Positions 7,278 through 8,370 of a stretch of DNA of 8,370 nt are shown here, one piece after another. The notes under the pieces were generated by a model. The model ran no database searches. It was given only the letters and a program-made list of their open reading frames with translations, and was not told where the DNA came from. Made by a program: the position numbers and the translations under genes. The stretch covers positions 1 through 8,370 of the forward strand of contig CANQKJ010000089.1 of NCBI GenBank assembly GCA_947624465.1, given 5' to 3'. Numbering within the stretch: position 1 is the stretch's first letter; each line of letters begins with the position of its first letter. Origin of the DNA: an uncultured Oscillospiraceae bacterium (GTDB lineage Bacteria; Bacillota; Clostridia; Oscillospirales; Oscillospiraceae).

Positions 7278-7301
7278 GAAAAATAGCCTTCGCTCAAACT
7301 A
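7273..7301 (+). promoter_or_regulatory. SigG-like forespore promoter
   Basis: GCATA (7273-7277) fits the SigG -35 consensus (G-N-A-T-R) and CAAACTA (7295-7301) fits the -10 (CATnnTA) with one mismatch, across a 17-base spacer. It lies about 60 bases upstream of a spore DNA-binding protein gene, the standard target of SigG in the forespore. The context raises confidence above what the motif alone would give. Confidence 0.6.
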
Positions 7302-7304
7302 TGC

Positions 7305-7321
7305 TCGGATGTTCCATCCGA
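7305..7321 (+). other. Small hairpin at the predicted transcript start
   Basis: TCGGATG (7305-7311) pairs with CATCCGA (7315-7321) around a 3-base loop. It would sit at the very 5' end of the spore-protein mRNA and could stabilise it. It is short, and there is no T-run to suggest termination. Confidence 0.35.
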
Positions 7322-7346
7322 CAAAAGACAAACCGAAACGAAACGC

Positions 7347-7354
7347 AAAGGAGA
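7347..7354 (+). promoter_or_regulatory. Ribosome binding site of the truncated SASP gene
   Basis: AAAGGAGA (7347-7354) places its GGAG core nine bases before the ATG at 7363. It identifies the start of a reading frame too short to be called by length alone. Confidence 0.85.
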
Positions 7355-7362
7355 CGAAGGAT

Positions 7363-7473
7363 ATGTCTAACTCTAACAACTCTAACCGCCTGGTGGTCCC
7401 CGGCGCCCGCGACGCTATGGATAAGTTCAAGATGGAAGCGGCCAACGACCTGCGTGTACCCATACCAGCTTAA
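7363..7473 (+). pseudogene. Alpha/beta-type small acid-soluble spore protein, 5' half only
   Basis: The 36-residue frame begins with an Asn/Ser run and then NRLVVPGARDAMDKFKMEAA (8-27), which is the N-terminal half of alpha/beta-type SASPs, the forespore proteins that coat DNA and protect it from UV and heat. Intact members are about 60-75 residues and continue with a Gly-rich segment containing conserved Thr-Ser-Arg and Gly-Gly, then a second DNA-binding helix ending in a Met-Val-Lys-Lys type sequence. Here the reading departs from the family after ANDLRVP (27-33) and stops at TAA. The sequence becomes AT-rich at the same point. None of the three frames from 7460 to 7526 restores a clear SASP tail. 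A SigG-like promoter, a strong ribosome binding site and a downstream terminator are all present, so the gene looks recently broken by a deletion or replacement of its 3' half. A sequencing or assembly join at about 7460 is an alternative. TCTAAC occurs three times within the first 24 bases of the gene. Confidence 0.78.
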
Positions 7474-7526
7474 AGAAAATGGTGAAAAAATCCAAACGAT
7501 ACATAAACGGTGAATTAGCCCACAAA

Positions 7527-7573
7527 GCGGGGAAATTTCGGAAGAAAAAACCCGGAATTTTCCCGCCTATTTT
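7527..7573 (+). terminator. Intrinsic terminator after the truncated SASP gene
   Basis: A 15-bp stem with two G-U pairs joins 7527-7541 (GCGGGGAAATTTCGG) to 7552-7566 (CCGGAATTTTCCCGC) across a 10-base A-rich loop, followed by CTATTTTAT. It starts 54 bases after the stop codon at 7473 and is likely to end the spore-protein transcript. Confidence 0.8.
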
Positions 7574-7767
7574 ATAGCAAAATAAGGATATATATGGATG
7601 TAATAATTCCGTAATAAATTGAATCGCCTAATTTGTGGATATTGAGCCGGCGCCGCGCACAGGAAATTTGGGCTTCGCATTGCGGTTTTTTTCGGTTGCT
7701 CTTGCAATTTTTGCACCAGATGTTATTCTATATCTGTAAGCTACGCCGGGAGCGACGCGAATTTGAA
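7574..7767. other. AT-rich stretch with no supported gene
   Basis: No reading frame here has a convincing start, ribosome binding site or family match. The first half is strongly AT-rich. A weak promoter-like pair is present: TTGCAA (7702-7707), 16 bases, TATTCT (7724-7729). It could once have served the broken gene that follows, but neither element is close to consensus in context. The open frame that reaches back to an ATG at 7633 shows none of the following family's sequence before about 7768. Confidence 0.5.
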
Positions 7768-8090
7768 GTGAGCAGATTGAGAAGGGTACGAATCACCGTC
7801 ATGCGGATGGCCCGCTACGACGACTTGATCCAGCGGTACGAAAACCCCATCGAGAATGCCTGCGATATGCGGGAGGGCCAGGTGTTTCTCGCCGACGGCT
7901 GGCAAAAGCCGGAGGGCTTCTGCGACAGTGCCTGGGATACCTTGTCCCCCTTTGTGATGACGCTGGCCTGCGGCGGGGAGAACATCTCTACGACGGGTGG
8001 ATGAAAAACAAGAAGTCCGCCATGCTGTCCTGCAACGACGGCTTCCGGCCGGTCAGCTTTCTGCTGGAGACGCTGAAGGAGGAAGTGTGA
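7768..8090 (+). pseudogene. TIGR04076 family protein, frameshifted
   Basis: The reading begins around GTG 7768 (or TTG 7777) with VRITVMRMARYDDLIQRY, then ENACDMREGQVFLADGW and EGFCDSAWDTLSPFVMTLA. This is the pattern of the small TIGR04076 family, roughly 90-110 residues and of unknown function. After GGEN (codon 7981-7983) the frame reads nonsense to a TGA at 8002. The expected continuation, LYDGWMKNKKSAMLSCNDGF and then RPVSFLLETLKEEV, is read two bases on, from 7986 to the TGA at 8088. One deleted base or two extra bases at 7984-7985 explains this. Both parts together give about 106 residues, close to family length, with Cys in NACDM, GFCDS, LACGG and LSCND. No ATG or good ribosome binding site is seen at the start, so the 5' end may also be lost. 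Neighbours are a broken spore gene and a DUF3791 gene on the same strand. Confidence 0.75.
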
Positions 8091-8135
8091 AATTGACATC
8101 TGCCATATGTAGATTGTTTGACTGATCTTTTTCCG

Positions 8136-8164
8136 TTGAAAACCAACCATATCTGTGGTACACT
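8136..8164 (+). promoter_or_regulatory. SigA-type extended -10 promoter of the DUF3791 gene
   Basis: TTGAAA (8136-8141) and TACACT (8159-8164) are separated by 17 bases, and TG at 8156-8157 gives an extended -10. The expected start is near 8171, immediately before the ribosome binding site, so the leader is very short. Confidence 0.7.
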
Positions 8165-8170
8165 GATAAC

Positions 8171-8180
8171 AGGAAGGGAG
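8171..8180 (+). promoter_or_regulatory. Ribosome binding site of the DUF3791 gene
   Basis: AGGAAGGGAG (8171-8180) lies eight bases before the ATG at 8189. It favours this ATG over the one at 8181, which is in another frame and abuts the site. Confidence 0.75.
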
Positions 8181-8188
8181 ATGAGCTC

Positions 8189-8370
8189 ATGTCTACAGAG
8201 ACGAGGAATATTTTGGAGTATATTGTGGCCTGTATAAGTGAGTTTGCCAATCGACATGGGCTTGCCCAGAACAAAGCGTACCAATATTTACGCAAATACA
8301 AGGGAATACAGTTTTTACTGGAGTTCTACGACGTCGAACACACCCTTTCATTTGATGAGGCGGTTGACGA
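8189..8370 (+). CDS. DUF3791 domain protein, 3' end outside window
   Basis: Sixty residues are visible and the frame is open at the window end. The sequence has the pattern of DUF3791: an N-terminal helix (ILEYIVACISEFANRHGL, 8-25), then NKAYQYLRKYKGIQFLLEFY (28-47), the conserved DVEHTLSFDEAV and an acidic continuation. The family is a small helical protein of under 100 residues, so only the last 10-20 residues should be missing. In gut Firmicutes such genes often stand next to a DUF3990 gene (an ADP-ribosyltransferase-like family) and have been considered possible toxin-antitoxin partners. That neighbour, if present, would lie beyond the window. The gene has its own promoter and ribosome binding site and looks intact. 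Base composition is clearly less GC-rich than the exporter operon, which fits separate acquisition. Its function is not established. Confidence 0.82.
   Translation, partial: MSTETRNILEYIVACISEFANRHGLAQNKAYQYLRKYKGIQFLLEFYDVEHTLSFDEAVD

Noticed and set aside
7301..7513. 70-codon plus-strand open frame over the spore-protein region
   Set aside because: It reads the SASP coding part out of frame (Arg/Thr/Trp-rich). Its tail after 7460, QLKENGEKIQ, faintly recalls a SASP segment but cannot be shown to be one.
7633..7767. N-terminal extension of the TIGR04076 frame back to an ATG at 7633
   Set aside because: The extra 45 residues have no family match, the ATG lacks a ribosome binding site, and family proteins start near the VRITV segment.
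8093..8098. Perfect TTGACA hexamer just after the TIGR04076 stop
   Set aside because: No acceptable -10 is found 16-18 bases downstream (GTTTGA at 17). The TTGAAA/TACACT pair at 8136-8164 is better placed for the next gene.
7815..8301. Several overlapping minus-strand frames of 82-111 codons
   Set aside because: They run antisense to the TIGR04076 and DUF3791 sequences, show no family features, and lack convincing ribosome binding sites.
7202..8370. Possible riboswitch, tRNA, CRISPR array or insertion sequence in the gene-poor segment
   Set aside because: No cloverleaf, regularly spaced repeats, transposase-like frame or flanking direct repeats were seen. The only repeats are the short dyads already listed.

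Overview
The window reads as a piece of chromosome from a GC-rich, spore-forming, anaerobic Firmicute, most likely a gut Oscillospiraceae/Clostridiales relative (Flavonifractor/Oscillibacter type). The reasons are strongly GC-biased third codon positions in the transporter genes, AGGAGG-type ribosome binding sites, a fragment of an alpha/beta-type small acid-soluble spore protein (SASP) gene behind a SigG-like promoter, and families common in that group (DUF3791, TIGR04076). The lineage is inference, not a database result.

Bases 1-1996 hold the end of one transcription unit: the C-terminal two thirds of an ABC exporter half-transporter (cut by the window start), a GNAT acetyltransferase 39 bases later, and a strong intrinsic terminator.

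Bases 2022-7201 form a complete, self-contained operon: a consensus-like SigA promoter, two overlapping ABC half-transporter genes, a translationally coupled FAD-dependent oxidoreductase of the geranylgeranyl-reductase-like type, and a GC-rich terminator. The two ABC proteins carry the marks of an asymmetric heterodimeric exporter. The first has Asp in place of the catalytic Glu after Walker B but a consensus signature. The second has the catalytic Glu but a deviant signature (FSAGQ). The truncated ABC protein at the window start looks like another second-type subunit, so two such exporters probably lie in tandem. The overlaps between the three genes suggest that the oxidoreductase and the transporter serve the same, unknown, substrate.

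Bases 7202-8370 are different: mixed base composition, broken genes and short regulatory signals. A SASP gene keeps its SigG-like promoter, ribosome binding site and a terminator but encodes only 36 residues. A TIGR04076 gene is broken by one frameshift. A DUF3791 gene with a good SigA extended -10 promoter runs off the window end. This looks like a decayed accessory segment next to the exporter operon.

No tRNA, rRNA, CRISPR array, transposase or integrase was recognised. The most interesting points are the tandem asymmetric exporters, the extra N-terminal membrane helix on one subunit, the coupled oxidoreductase with an altered dinucleotide-binding motif, and the half-length SASP gene.
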